A model generated the notes under the pieces. That model was not told where the DNA came from. It searched no databases and saw nothing but the letters and a program-made list of their open reading frames with translations. From contig CALXIQ010000016.1 of the NCBI GenBank assembly GCA_944388405.1, positions 1-64,000 of the forward strand: a stretch of DNA of 64,000 nt, given 5' to 3'. This document shows positions 17,908 through 25,608 of the stretch, piece by piece. The translations under genes were made by a program, and so were the position numbers. The DNA comes from an uncultured Ruminococcus sp. Lineage in GTDB: Bacteria; Bacillota; Clostridia; Oscillospirales; Ruminococcaceae. Each line of letters begins with the position of its first letter. Within the stretch, counting starts at the first letter, position 1.

Positions 17908-19467
17908 TTAAAGCATGGGGGCGAAGATTCTGACTACTGAGCGGATAAAACGATTCAGGATATTTTCTTTTATGACGCCGGGCAGTATTCTTTGGGACTT
18001 TGCGATTGTGTTAATTATATCTGCCTTGATTTCGCCTATAACATCGCATTTGTATAGCCAGACGCCGTTTTCAAAATGGTGTACAAGACTGCGATAATCA
18101 AGATTTATTGTGCCTATCATGGCAATTTCATCGTCGGCGACGTACATCTTTGCGTGAATAAAGCCGGGAGTGTATTCGTAAATTTCCGCTCCGCTGCCAA
18201 TAAACCTGTGATAACAGCTTCTGGTCATTTCAAAGATTATTTTCTTGTCGGGAATGGCGGGGGTTACAATCTTGACGTCAATGCCGCGTATTGCAGCGTT
18301 TTCTATCGCCTGACTAAGCTCGCTGTCAATGATAAGATAGGGAGTTGTGATGTAAACATACCGCTTAGCCTGATTGAGCATGTTCATTATTACCGCCTTG
18401 CCTACCTCTTTGTCGTAAATGGGTTTCGGTCCGCTGCCGAATGGTATAACAAAGCCGCTGCCCTCGCAGGGAGGTGAAATGTAGTATTGCCGTGAAGGCT
18501 CAGTGTATTTTCTGAAATTAAGGGAGTAGTCGGTGAGAAACATCTTGGTCATTTCAACCACCGCATCCCCCTCAAGGCGTATGCCGGTGTCTTTCCAGTG
18601 ACCGAACCGCTCGTGACGGTTGATGTATTCGTCAGCTATATTAATGCCGCCGGTGTAGCCTATTCTACCGTCGATAATAAGCAGCTTGCGGTGACTGCGA
18701 TTGTTGAACTCGTTGTTTGCCTGACCTCTCAGCATTGAAAAGGGCACGGCGCTGATACCCATGTTCCTCAGCTGTTTGTAATAGTCCCCGGGAAGGGTTG
18801 ACATACAGCCGATGTCGTCGTACACCACTTTTACCTCTACGCCTTGGCTTACCTTTTCCTTCAGAATATCAAGAATGGAGTTCCAGAACACGCCTTCCTC
18901 GATAATAAAATATTCCATAAAGATAAACTTTTCCGCACCTTGCAAATCCTCAAGCATGGCAGGGTGCATTTTTTCACCCACCTCAAAATATGTGGCTTTG
19001 GTGTTGCGGTAAAGATGGGTGTTAGAGGTGCGGCAAATCTGCAAAGCCTGCCTGTATGCCGTAACATCAGTCTGTTTAAGCAGGGCAAAGTCCTCCGAAT
19101 CATCCTTGACTTTTACATCGTTAAGCTCCTCAAGACGTCTGATAAACTTCTTGGGAAGCTTTCGGGAGTAGTACATAAAATAAATCATAAACCCCGCTAC
19201 GGGAATAAGCAGCACAACCAGCAGCCACGGAATTTTGTAGTCGGGGTTATCGTCGGAATTGATTATATTAAGCAGCACGAAAATCTGCGTAGCTACAACG
19301 GCAACGCTGAAAAAGGGAATGTACATCAGAGCCACAACAATACCCACCACCGCCGCAGTTTCGACTACAGTGATAAGTATTGCAATAATAAACCTGAAAG
19401 GAATGTAGTTTATTTCCTTCTCTGTGACAACTCCTCCGGCGTCAACCGCCATGATCGTCTTTTTCAA
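17908..19467 (-). CDS. cls: Cardiolipin synthase (phospholipase D type)
   Basis: It condenses two phosphatidylglycerols into cardiolipin at the membrane. Two N-terminal helices lie at about residues 25-75 (the second followed by 'IPWLLVVLLIPVAGFMIYFM', typical of Cls). The two catalytic HKD motifs are complete: 'HRKLLIIDGRIGYTGGINIA' near residue 259 and 'HAKMYVADDEIAMIGTINLD' near residue 438. At 519 residues the length is normal. The start is TTG with AGGGTGATTGA ahead; an internal ATG five codons on is an alternative. It is the last gene of a tightly packed operon headed by a two-component system (gaps of 9, 16, -20 and -4 bases), which suggests lipid remodelling under that system's control. 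Confidence 0.95.
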   Translation of the reverse strand: MKKTIMAVDAGGVVTEKEINYIPFRFIIAILITVVETAAVVGIVVALMYIPFFSVAVVATQIFVLLNIINSDDNPDYKIPWLLVVLLIPVAGFMIYFMYYSRKLPKKFIRRLEELNDVKVKDDSEDFALLKQTDVTAYRQALQICRTSNTHLYRNTKATYFEVGEKMHPAMLEDLQGAEKFIFMEYFIIEEGVFWNSILDILKEKVSQGVEVKVVYDDIGCMSTLPGDYYKQLRNMGISAVPFSMLRGQANNEFNNRSHRKLLIIDGRIGYTGGINIADEYINRHERFGHWKDTGIRLEGDAVVEMTKMFLTDYSLNFRKYTEPSRQYYISPPCEGSGFVIPFGSGPKPIYDKEVGKAVIMNMLNQAKRYVYITTPYLIIDSELSQAIENAAIRGIDVKIVTPAIPDKKIIFEMTRSCYHRFIGSGAEIYEYTPGFIHAKMYVADDEIAMIGTINLDYRSLVHHFENGVWLYKCDVIGEIKADIINTIAKSQRILPGVIKENILNRFIRSVVRIFAPML

Positions 19468-19476
19468 TCAATCACC

Positions 19477-19848
19477 CTATTTCTCACGAGAAATCTCCTC
19501 TGTAAGCCGCAGAATCTCCGGCGCAATTTTTTTACGCTGTTTGCGTGTTATAATGCTGTAAACGGGGTAGGCGCACGCCAGTATCGCCATTCCCACAATT
19601 CCGATAATTACTCCGGGAATAAACATCGACCACTCAAGGCACAGGCACATCCCGAAGCCCATTATAAGAGTTCCTACCACGCCGATTATAATTGAAATCA
19701 TGGTTCCCGGTCGTGTTACGCCTCTGTCCAGGCGACGCAGCCTGTCCATTTTGGTTTCCCCCTGCGGGAGATATTTCTTTCGTATATTTTCAAGCTCCGC
19801 CTGCTGTTTTGCGGAATATGTGTATTCAAACTTTTCGTTTTCCGTCAT
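19477..19848 (-). CDS. Small membrane protein with one GMC-W-PG module
   Basis: 123 residues. A charged N-terminal region with a coiled-coil-like stretch ('SAKQQAELENIRKKYLPQ', then 'KMDRLRRLDRGV') precedes two transmembrane segments at about residues 49-90. They carry the pattern G66-M-C68, W73, P78-G79 followed by G-I-V-G. The same module occurs twice in the protein at 23032-23403. The C-terminus is basic ('TRKQRKKIAPEILRL'). The family occurs in clostridia as hypothetical protein; the function is not known to me. It is encoded between the 315-residue membrane protein and cardiolipin synthase in one operon. Confidence 0.8.
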   Translation of the reverse strand: MTENEKFEYTYSAKQQAELENIRKKYLPQGETKMDRLRRLDRGVTRPGTMISIIIGVVGTLIMGFGMCLCLEWSMFIPGVIIGIVGMAILACAYPVYSIITRKQRKKIAPEILRLTEEISREK

Positions 19849-19864
19849 AACTTTCTCCTTTATC

Positions 19865-20812
19865 TCATTCTTGTAAAGCTTCCGAATTTGATTGAGCCAG
19901 CTTTTTATTTGACGTAACTATCATAAATATCGCTATGCCCAGCACCGCCGCACATACAATTCCGCCGGTAACCGTATTCATCAGCCGCTGATAGCTTTCT
20001 CCCCCTCCGAACGCAGAAAACATTGCAGTCTGGAGAGCAAACATCGACATAAGCGCACCCGCAAGGCTGAGCATTTTTGCCGCAGAAAGTATGGGGTTGT
20101 TTATCTTTGCAAACTTAACCACGTTCACAACCGCATTTATCAGGCAGTAAAACGCATACAGTGCGGAAATATAAATAATATATCCCCTGTACTCGTATCC
20201 CCTGTTCTGCCATATCATCTGAACGGTCATCAGCGTCATTGCCACATTCAGCGCCAGCATCATTATTCCGCACAGTCTTGCACTTTTGTATTCATAAATT
20301 CTTCGCTCTGCCGTATGCTCCTTTTTATCGGTAATACGAACGTTTCTAAGCAGCATGAGACGTATTGCGCTGAGTATAACGTAATAAACTCCGATTGCCC
20401 ACAGCCATGCCGAACGAAAAATTGCTCCCGTTGAGCATTTGAACACAGCGTACATCAGATTGATTATCAACCCGATGTAGAGGGATACTTTAGCTCGGAA
20501 TTCCCTGTCGTCAAGGTACATCGACGTATATTTGTAACGGTGCATAAAGTTGCGGAATGAAACTATCACCTTTATCTCGTCGCCGTGAATAAGCTCCCTG
20601 CATCTTTTCTTTGCCCTTGTAAAATTAAAGCACAGCGTTGTCAGAGCGTACGCCGAAAGCACATATGACACATATGAAATGGGATTTGTATCGCTGAGGA
20701 ATTTCAGCGATACAATCGTTGCGGGAAATCCTATTACCGAGCTTAAAGCTATCACCCACGCAGGCGGATACAGTATTTTGTTTATAATATCCTTAAACTT
20801 CTTCATCTTCAC
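19865..20812 (-). CDS. Polytopic membrane protein in the two-component operon
   Basis: 315 residues with about eight hydrophobic segments and short loops; no domain recognised. The first helix pair ('PPAWVIALSSVIGFPATIVS') is followed by a basic loop ('FTRAKKRCRELIHGDEIKV'). The gene overlaps the 3' end of the kinase gene by 20 bases, so it is translationally coupled to the two-component system and may be its partner or target. A permease, an accessory sensor or a lipid-handling protein are all possible; nothing in the sequence decides. Confidence 0.8.
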   Translation of the reverse strand: MKMKKFKDIINKILYPPAWVIALSSVIGFPATIVSLKFLSDTNPISYVSYVLSAYALTTLCFNFTRAKKRCRELIHGDEIKVIVSFRNFMHRYKYTSMYLDDREFRAKVSLYIGLIINLMYAVFKCSTGAIFRSAWLWAIGVYYVILSAIRLMLLRNVRITDKKEHTAERRIYEYKSARLCGIMMLALNVAMTLMTVQMIWQNRGYEYRGYIIYISALYAFYCLINAVVNVVKFAKINNPILSAAKMLSLAGALMSMFALQTAMFSAFGGGESYQRLMNTVTGGIVCAAVLGIAIFMIVTSNKKLAQSNSEALQE

Positions 20813-21860
20813 CGCACCTCAGCCTTACAGTAAACGTACTTCCCTTGCCAAGCTCGCTCTGCACTGAAATTTCGCCTCCGGTTATGTCCACCACACGTTT
20901 TACCAGCGCAAGCCCCAGACCGTTTCCCTGCCCGGCATGAGAAGTATCGCCCTGATAGAATTTCTCGAAGATGTGTTTGCCCGTTTCCGCCGACATTCCA
21001 CAGCCGGAATCCGCCACCGTAACAATTGCGTACCCTTCCGCTTCCTTCAGTCTCACCGAAATTTTGCCGCCGTCGTCTGTAAACTTCACGGCGTTTGAAA
21101 ACAGGTTGTTCCACACAAGGCTCAGCAGCTCGCTGTCTGCACTGATTATTACATTTTCGGCTATATCTGCGTTAATCTCAAGGTTTTTCTTTTCCCATGC
21201 TTCCTCAAACGCCAGCAGACATTCGCAAAGCTGTTCGCCTAAATCGTACGGCTTGCTTACGGGATAAATCTGCTGATTTTCCAGCTTATTAAGCTTTAAA
21301 ATGTTAGTTATCAGCCCCGACAACCTGCGGGAAGCATCGGTTACAGCCTTTGCATATTCTATCCGCTGAACCTCGCTCAGATTGTGGCTTTGCAACAGCG
21401 TGCCGTAATTGCTTATAGCCGCCAGAGGAGTTTTAAGCTCGTGGGAAACGTTGGCGATAAAATCAGTGCGCAGCGTTTCAACGCCGCTAAGCTCGCCGGT
21501 CATCTTGTTTATACCGTCGATTATAATGTTCAGCTTGTTTGAATCAATGATTTCCCGTGTATTTGAGATACGCACATCAAAATCCCCGTGGGTGATTTTT
21601 TCAAGGCTGTTTATTATTCTCCTGACCGGCCGCTCTACCGTTATTTCACGGCGTATCAGATCAAGCCCCCAGAAAATAAAGGTGAGAAAAATTATATTTA
21701 AAAAAGTGAGCTTTGCGTTTCTTTCAAGCACGCTTCGTTCAATGTCCACGGCGCGAAGGAACATAAGAAAAGAACAGGTTACAACAAACGCTATCAGTCC
21801 GAAGTATACAATAAATCTCAGCACAGCGAAGCCGAACTTTGAAAAGCGGTTTGTGTTCAT
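20793..21860 (-). CDS. Sensor histidine kinase
   Basis: A 355-residue kinase with two transmembrane segments (about residues 10-32 and 47-65) separated by only ~15 outside residues, so it probably senses within the membrane or through a partner rather than by an extracellular domain. HAMP-like region 'RPVRRIINSLEKITHGDFDV', phospho-acceptor His in 'NVSHELKTPLAAISNY', N box 'NLFSNAVKFTDDGG', G1 'DSGCGM', F 'FEKFYQ' and G2 'GNGLGLALVKRVVD'. This intramembrane-sensing layout resembles BceS/LiaS-type envelope stress kinases, although those usually sit beside ABC transporters. It overlaps the response regulator gene by 4 bases. Confidence 0.9.
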   Translation of the reverse strand: MNTNRFSKFGFAVLRFIVYFGLIAFVVTCSFLMFLRAVDIERSVLERNAKLTFLNIIFLTFIFWGLDLIRREITVERPVRRIINSLEKITHGDFDVRISNTREIIDSNKLNIIIDGINKMTGELSGVETLRTDFIANVSHELKTPLAAISNYGTLLQSHNLSEVQRIEYAKAVTDASRRLSGLITNILKLNKLENQQIYPVSKPYDLGEQLCECLLAFEEAWEKKNLEINADIAENVIISADSELLSLVWNNLFSNAVKFTDDGGKISVRLKEAEGYAIVTVADSGCGMSAETGKHIFEKFYQGDTSHAGQGNGLGLALVKRVVDITGGEISVQSELGKGSTFTVRLRCGEDEEV

Positions 21861-22534
21861 TTCAGCACCGCCTTGTACCCAAGCCCGTGGACGGTGACAA
21901 TTTCAAAATCGTCACATTCGGCAAACTTTTCCCGAAGCTTACGCATATAAACGTCCACCGTTCTGGGACCGCTTTCCGTTTCGGCGTCCCAGAATTCGTT
22001 CATAAGCTGGGAACGGGTAAAGGTCTTTTTCGGGTAGGAAAGCAGCTTGTATAACAGATTAAACTCCCTTACCGTCAGCTGAATTTCCTCGCCGTCAAGA
22101 ACTGCCGAACGCTCCTCCGCATCAAGGGTCAGAGCGCCTACCGTAAGCTTTTTTGAACTTGCTATCTTTGCACGGCGCAGCAGCGCACCTATCTTCAGAA
22201 GCAGTTCGTCCAGGTCTATGGGCTTTACCATATAGTCATCAATTCCTATGCGGTAGCCCTTCTGCTTTGAGTTGAAATCATCTCTTGCGGTCATAAAAAG
22301 AATAGGAATGTCCTGATTAAGGGATCTCACCGTCTGAGCAAACTCAAAGCCGTCAATCTTCGGCATCATTATATCAGATATGATAAGGTCAAACATATTG
22401 CCGTACATCTGGTTATACGCTTCGTTTGCATCAAGACAGCCCACCGCTTCATAGCCATTGCTGTTAAGATATGTGCAGACGGTTTTATTCAGATCCTTGT
22501 CGTCTTCAACAATCAGAATTTTAAACATAACCAT
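21857..22534 (-). CDS. OmpR-family response regulator
   Basis: 225 residues: a receiver domain with 'VEDDKDLN', phospho-acceptor Asp in 'LIISDIMMPKIDG', 'FMTARDD' and 'DYMVKPID', then a winged-helix DNA-binding domain ('LTVREFNLLYKLLSYPKKTF', 'SGPRTVDVYMRKLREKF'). It is the first gene of the five-gene operon that ends in cardiolipin synthase. A TTAACA-N5-TTAACA direct repeat 40-56 bases upstream of the start is a plausible binding site and implies autoregulation. Confidence 0.92.
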   Translation of the reverse strand: MVMFKILIVEDDKDLNKTVCTYLNSNGYEAVGCLDANEAYNQMYGNMFDLIISDIMMPKIDGFEFAQTVRSLNQDIPILFMTARDDFNSKQKGYRIGIDDYMVKPIDLDELLLKIGALLRRAKIASSKKLTVGALTLDAEERSAVLDGEEIQLTVREFNLLYKLLSYPKKTFTRSQLMNEFWDAETESGPRTVDVYMRKLREKFAECDDFEIVTVHGLGYKAVLK

Positions 22535-22573
22535 CCTCCGATTCTATAAATTTGACTTATCATAACACACTGA

Positions 22574-22590
22574 TGTTAACGTCTTGTTAA
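22574..22590 (-). promoter_or_regulatory. PhoP-box-like direct repeat ahead of the envelope operon
   Basis: On the minus strand TTAACA-N5-TTAACA, two exact hexamers with an 11-bp period. This is the binding geometry of OmpR/PhoP-type regulators, and the first gene downstream encodes one. A near -10 (TATGAT) lies downstream on the same strand. Confidence 0.5.
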
Positions 22591-22653
22591 AATACCATCG
22601 TTCACAGAAATTTTACAAGAAAGCCTGCACAAAAGCTTATGCAGGCTTATAGG

Positions 22654-22899
22654 TTATTTTTTCAGGGCGTTGATTCTTTCCTCTGCCGCAGCTTTTCTTG
22701 CATTCGCCTCAGCTATCTGCTCTTCACGCTTTGCCTGCTCTGCCGCCTTTCGCACAGAGGGCTTGCTCATCGCTTTGGCTTCCTGAAAATTCGCCTTTGA
22801 TTCAGCCTTCACCGCCTGAAAATTTGCCTTGTCTACCTCATGCTGAGCCTTTGCGCTCTCTGCCATGTCCTTGAATGCCTTTTTAAAAAATTCGCTCAT
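22654..22899 (-). CDS. Small charged helical protein
   Basis: 81 residues with no membrane segment, almost entirely Ala, Lys, Glu and Gln, predicted to form one long amphipathic helix or coiled coil. It contains a quasi-repeat: 'KANFQAVKAES' followed by 'KANFQEAKAMS' (11-residue period, which favours a coiled coil or membrane-surface helix). The ribosome binding site AGGAGG lies 8 bases ahead of the start. It follows the genes of the 123-residue duplicated-module membrane protein and a 33-residue membrane peptide, probably as one transcript. Function unknown. Confidence 0.75.
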   Translation of the reverse strand: MSEFFKKAFKDMAESAKAQHEVDKANFQAVKAESKANFQEAKAMSKPSVRKAAEQAKREEQIAEANARKAAAEERINALKK

Positions 22900-22911
22900 T
22901 GTGATTTCCTC

Positions 22912-23013
22912 CTAATTTTCAAGATTACAAGTGTTTTTTCTTCTGCCGAAGCATGCGATTGTTACCGCCGTTATTCCCAATACAGCGGAAAGTGCGATTA
23001 AAATTCCTTTCAT
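22912..23013 (-). CDS. 33-residue single-span membrane peptide
   Basis: A tiny gene, ATG at 23013 to TAG at 22912. The product is MKGILIALSAVLGITAVTIA followed by CFGRRKNTCNLEN. One hydrophobic helix (residues 3-22) ends in a Cys and a basic cluster (RRK), giving an N-out/C-in membrane topology by the positive-inside rule. It is supported by an excellent ribosome binding site, GAGGAGG, 7 bases ahead of ATG, and by filling the gap between two co-directional genes (spacing 18 bases before, 12 after). A lipobox is not evident. Its position suggests a partner of the flanking membrane proteins, but no family is recognised. Confidence 0.65.
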   Translation of the reverse strand: MKGILIALSAVLGITAVTIACFGRRKNTCNLEN

Positions 23014-23031
23014 TTTGCTGCCTCCTCTTTT

Positions 23032-23403
23032 TTACTTTATTCCTTTTATCATAGGTATAAGTCCCACAATAAGAACTATGCCTACAATTCCTACAATAAT
23101 TCCGGGAATCATGTACTCAGTCCACACCATCGTCAGGCACATTCCGACGCCGAATACTATAGTTGAGAACACTCCGTAAATGACGATTCCCACCGTCTTA
23201 CCGCTGACCTTGATTGCAGGAGCGCCGGTCATTTTTCTGCGAACGAATATCATTACCAGCAAAATTACTGCGCCTATTACGCCGAATACAACTCCCGGTG
23301 TGAAGGCGTCCCATTCGGGGAGAAGCGCCATGCACATTCCCAGCGCAAAAATCAAACCTCCTACGGTTGACATTACCAATGTCACAAAATTTTCTTTCTT
23401 CAT
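23032..23403 (-). CDS. Four-helix membrane protein with duplicated GMC-W-PG module
   Basis: 123 residues made of two copies of one membrane module: copy 1 has G22-M-C24, W31, P36-G37; copy 2 has G87-M-C89, W94, P100-G101, each followed by a glycine-rich G-x-[IV]-G helix. A basic loop (VRRKM, residues 54-58) joins them. The single-module paralogue is at 19477-19848, so duplication and fusion within this locus are apparent. The first gene of a small operon with the 33-residue peptide and the 81-residue helical protein. Function not known; the conserved Cys/Trp at the membrane surface suggest a structural or ligand role. Confidence 0.8.
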   Translation of the reverse strand: MKKENFVTLVMSTVGGLIFALGMCMALLPEWDAFTPGVVFGVIGAVILLVMIFVRRKMTGAPAIKVSGKTVGIVIYGVFSTIVFGVGMCLTMVWTEYMIPGIIVGIVGIVLIVGLIPMIKGIK

Positions 23404-23578
23404 AGTACTTTACCTCCGATTTATAAGTATTTCAGATATGCTTTTCATCTGTTGTGTATATAATAATCCCCTGTTATTTTTGAAATGTTTGCGAGATGTT
23501 AGAGAAATATTAAAGCGAAAATTTTTTGCGCGAGTATTTCTTTTGATATCTCAGGATTTTATTTTCAGACTTTTGCGG

Positions 23579-23607
23579 TTGCAAGAAAATAAGACCCATG
23601 ATATAAT
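23579..23607 (+). promoter_or_regulatory. Sigma-A-like promoter in the 23404-23820 gap
   Basis: TTGCAA (23579-23584), a 17-bp spacer, TATAAT (23602-23607), 214 bases upstream of the next gene. A possible small hairpin (ATAAAG...CTTTAT, about 23673-23692) lies before the second promoter at 23711. The stretch between could be a leader or a short RNA; no gene is seen. Confidence 0.5.
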
Positions 23608-23710
23608 GTAAAAACAATACACGCCGCCGACGCTCCGACGGCTGAATGTTGCTGAAAGCTGACGTTAATATATAAAGTGGTTTTTCTTTATAAAAAATTA
23701 ACATGGAAAA

Positions 23711-23755
23711 ATTGCACTTTCTGTCACTTTTGCGTGTTTATACTTATAGTGAGGG
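23711..23755 (+). promoter_or_regulatory. Paired promoter element, copy A
   Basis: ATTGCACTTT...TG...GCGTGTT.ATACTTATAG.GAGGG; the same arrangement occurs at 24575-24617 before the next gene. CTGTCA and TTATAG sit 17 bp apart as possible -35 and -10. The shared sequence extends well beyond those boxes, so a common regulator or a non-standard sigma factor is likely. Confidence 0.6.
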
Positions 23756-23820
23756 TTAATTCGTAAAATCTGAGTTAAACGGCAACGACCCTTGAAATAC
23801 AACTGTAAAGGAGAATTAAT

Positions 23821-24552
23821 ATGAAGGGCAACGCTTATATGGCTATCAGTGAAATCGTTATAACGGAAGATATGAAAGAATACCGAAATATCGCCGCCAG
23901 GTATCACAACTTTTCTGATAATTTTAACGCTAAAATAATGCGGATTTCCAAGCTCAGGTTTTCATCGGGAGGCGCCGCTGTCTCTCGCAGATTTTCGCTG
24001 AAAAGAGTGGGCAGAAATCTGGCAATGGCGATTATTGTGGCTGTGCTTTCGCTGCAAGGAATGATTTCAATGCTGGCAGATGCGCCTAAAGAATCTACCC
24101 TTGAATACGGATTGAAAACACGGCCTGTTGCTAACGGAATGCTTGAGGTGAATTTTCTCGACGACCAGACGGTGGGAGAATTGAACCTACCTGCGGGCGA
24201 ATTGACTCTGCCGGCGGTTGTGGATTATCACAGCCCCACATATTTCCCCGAGGGCTATTATGTGACAGACGATGTAAAAGAGCATGACTCGAGAATATTG
24301 ATACTTGAAAATGACGAGGGGGATTTAATTGTTTTCGATCAGGAAAATTTGTGGGGCACTATTAATATAAACAGAGAAAATGCTTATGTCAGAAAAGTTG
24401 AGATAAACGGGCATGAAGGAGTTGCCTCTACAAGATACGAAAACGGCGAAACCGCCATGGTGTGGAGTGATGGCAATTACAGGTATATTGTTACGTGCAC
24501 ATCTGCCAAAGTTGATGTGTTTAAGTTCGCAAATTCTGTTCAAAGCGACTAA
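23821..24552 (+). CDS. Membrane-anchored protein with a DUF4367-like C-terminal domain
   Basis: 243 residues. A ~60-residue cytoplasmic N-terminus, one transmembrane helix ('NLAMAIIVAVLSLQGMISML', about residues 66-85) and an extracellular beta-rich domain. The C-terminal part with 'INGHEGVASTRYENGETAMV' and 'WSDGNYRYIVTCTS' followed by a final helix resembles DUF4367, a domain found in clostridial anti-sigma-like and stress proteins. No sigma factor gene is adjacent. AAAGGAG precedes the start. It shares a promoter type with the next gene, a secreted protein, so the two may act together at the cell surface. Confidence 0.7.
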   Translation: MKGNAYMAISEIVITEDMKEYRNIAARYHNFSDNFNAKIMRISKLRFSSGGAAVSRRFSLKRVGRNLAMAIIVAVLSLQGMISMLADAPKESTLEYGLKTRPVANGMLEVNFLDDQTVGELNLPAGELTLPAVVDYHSPTYFPEGYYVTDDVKEHDSRILILENDEGDLIVFDQENLWGTININRENAYVRKVEINGHEGVASTRYENGETAMVWSDGNYRYIVTCTSAKVDVFKFANSVQSD

Positions 24553-24574
24553 AATAAAAATTTTTCAAAAAAAT

Positions 24575-24617
24575 ATTGCACTTTTTGACTGTTCAGCGTG
24601 TTAATACTTATAGAGGG
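24575..24617 (+). promoter_or_regulatory. Paired promoter element, copy B
   Basis: Near-copy of the element at 23711-23755: ATTGCACTTT, then TTGACT with TTATAG 17 bp downstream, GCGTGTT and ATACTTATAG in register. A small GACAA-GTT-TTGTC hairpin follows in the leader. Confidence 0.6.
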
Positions 24618-24663
24618 ACAAGTTTTGTCTGCTCAATAAGTTTAGTTTCAGGAGGAAAAAAAG

Positions 24664-25089
24664 TTGAAAAGAATCAGAAGAATTGTGTCAATGCTTTCGG
24701 TGGTAGTTTTGATTTTTGTGTTGGGAGTATTTTCGGTATCGGCTGCGAATATTGAGATTATGCCAATGTCCGATTATACTTTGATTAACACTTCAATATG
24801 CTACAAAAGCGGAACAAGCTCTGTTACCTACGGTTGCAGATTACAGGGAAACAGCACGAGAGTAGGAAAAATCAGCTACACCTGCCAGCTGCAGATTAAA
24901 GACGGCGCATGGACGGATGTTAAAGGTGAGAAGTTCTCAAACACCGATACAGGTTACATATATGAAGTGGATACTGTTTCGGGAACAAAAGGCGAAATGT
25001 ATCGCTGCGAAACGACCGTAACAATCTACAACACTAGTGGCGCAGTATTGGAAAGATTTATTAATTACAGCGCCGGTATATCATTATAA
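24664..25089 (+). CDS. Small secreted protein of unknown function
   Basis: 141 residues with a clear signal peptide: basic start 'MKRIRRIV', hydrophobic core to about residue 25 and a cleavage-type 'VSAANIEI'. The mature ~110-residue part is beta-rich with cysteines at about 47, 58, 79 and 119 that could form two disulfides ('ICYKSGTSSVTYGCRLQG', 'ISYTCQLQI', 'EMYRCETTVTIYN'). It resembles small clostridial secreted families such as DUF6147, recalled but not searched. The start is TTG with AGGAGGAAAA ahead. It shares its promoter element with the membrane protein gene upstream. Confidence 0.7.
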   Translation: MKRIRRIVSMLSVVVLIFVLGVFSVSAANIEIMPMSDYTLINTSICYKSGTSSVTYGCRLQGNSTRVGKISYTCQLQIKDGAWTDVKGEKFSNTDTGYIYEVDTVSGTKGEMYRCETTVTIYNTSGAVLERFINYSAGISL

Positions 25090-25241
25090 TAAGATAATAC
25101 TATATAATTGTATATTATTATACCAACGAACTGCTTTTGGCAGACAGCAAAGCATATTGGTATCCGTCGATGCGAAAACCCCTTTTTGTATCACGCCAAT
25201 TTACAAAAAACTTTCGGCTATGCGTCGGCGGAGGTGATTGA

Positions 25242-25466
25242 ATGTATAAGAACATTCATGTTGCAGTGTTGCCTGTTACCTTGTCTGAAGGACAAATGCC
25301 ATGCTACAAAAAGATAAGCCGACTTTTTGAAGTGTATGGAGCAAAGGTAATAGATTTTGAGATAAGCTGCGAAAAGTGTAAAGTGATTATTGAAATATCA
25401 GACCAGCAGCTTAACGAGTTTATTTATCACGAGTGTATAGCACAAAAGTGCGACTTGCTTATATGA
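25242..25466 (+). CDS. Hypothetical small protein
   Basis: 74 residues, soluble, with CPGF-free but Cys-containing sequence ('ISCEKCKVIIEISDQQ', Cys46 and Cys49-type pair, plus late 'HECIAQKC'). The paired CxxC and CxxxxC could bind metal. The ribosome binding site GGAGGTGATTGA directly before ATG is strong, and a good terminator follows, both supporting a real gene. No family recognised. The 152 bases between it and the secreted-protein gene hold no promoter I can identify. Confidence 0.6.
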   Translation: MYKNIHVAVLPVTLSEGQMPCYKKISRLFEVYGAKVIDFEISCEKCKVIIEISDQQLNEFIYHECIAQKCDLLI

Positions 25467-25490
25467 CTGTTAAAAAGTAGTTTTGTAAAA

Positions 25491-25521
25491 AGTGTTCGGA
25501 ATACCCGAACGCTTTTTATTT
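25491..25521 (+). terminator. Terminator of the 25242-25466 gene
   Basis: AGTGTTCGG (25491-25499) pairs with CCGAACGCT (25505-25513), then TTTTATTTT. Confidence 0.8.
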
Positions 25522-25573
25522 TACCCCCAAGCAACGTCTGCCGCCTTTCAGCCGATTTTTATCGAAAAAAGGT

Positions 25574-25602
25574 TTGACAATTAAATTCGCTTGTGATATA
25601 AT
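25574..25602 (+). promoter_or_regulatory. Consensus promoter of the MATE exporter gene
   Basis: TTGACA, 17-bp spacer, TATAAT, a full match. The expected start of transcription near 25609 leaves a leader of about 250 bases before the ATG. Confidence 0.9.
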
Positions 25603-25608
25603 AACCTT

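Noticed and set aside
18844-19695. 283-codon open frame on the plus strand
   Set aside because: Shadow of cls and the 123-residue membrane protein gene; no ribosome binding site and no domain.
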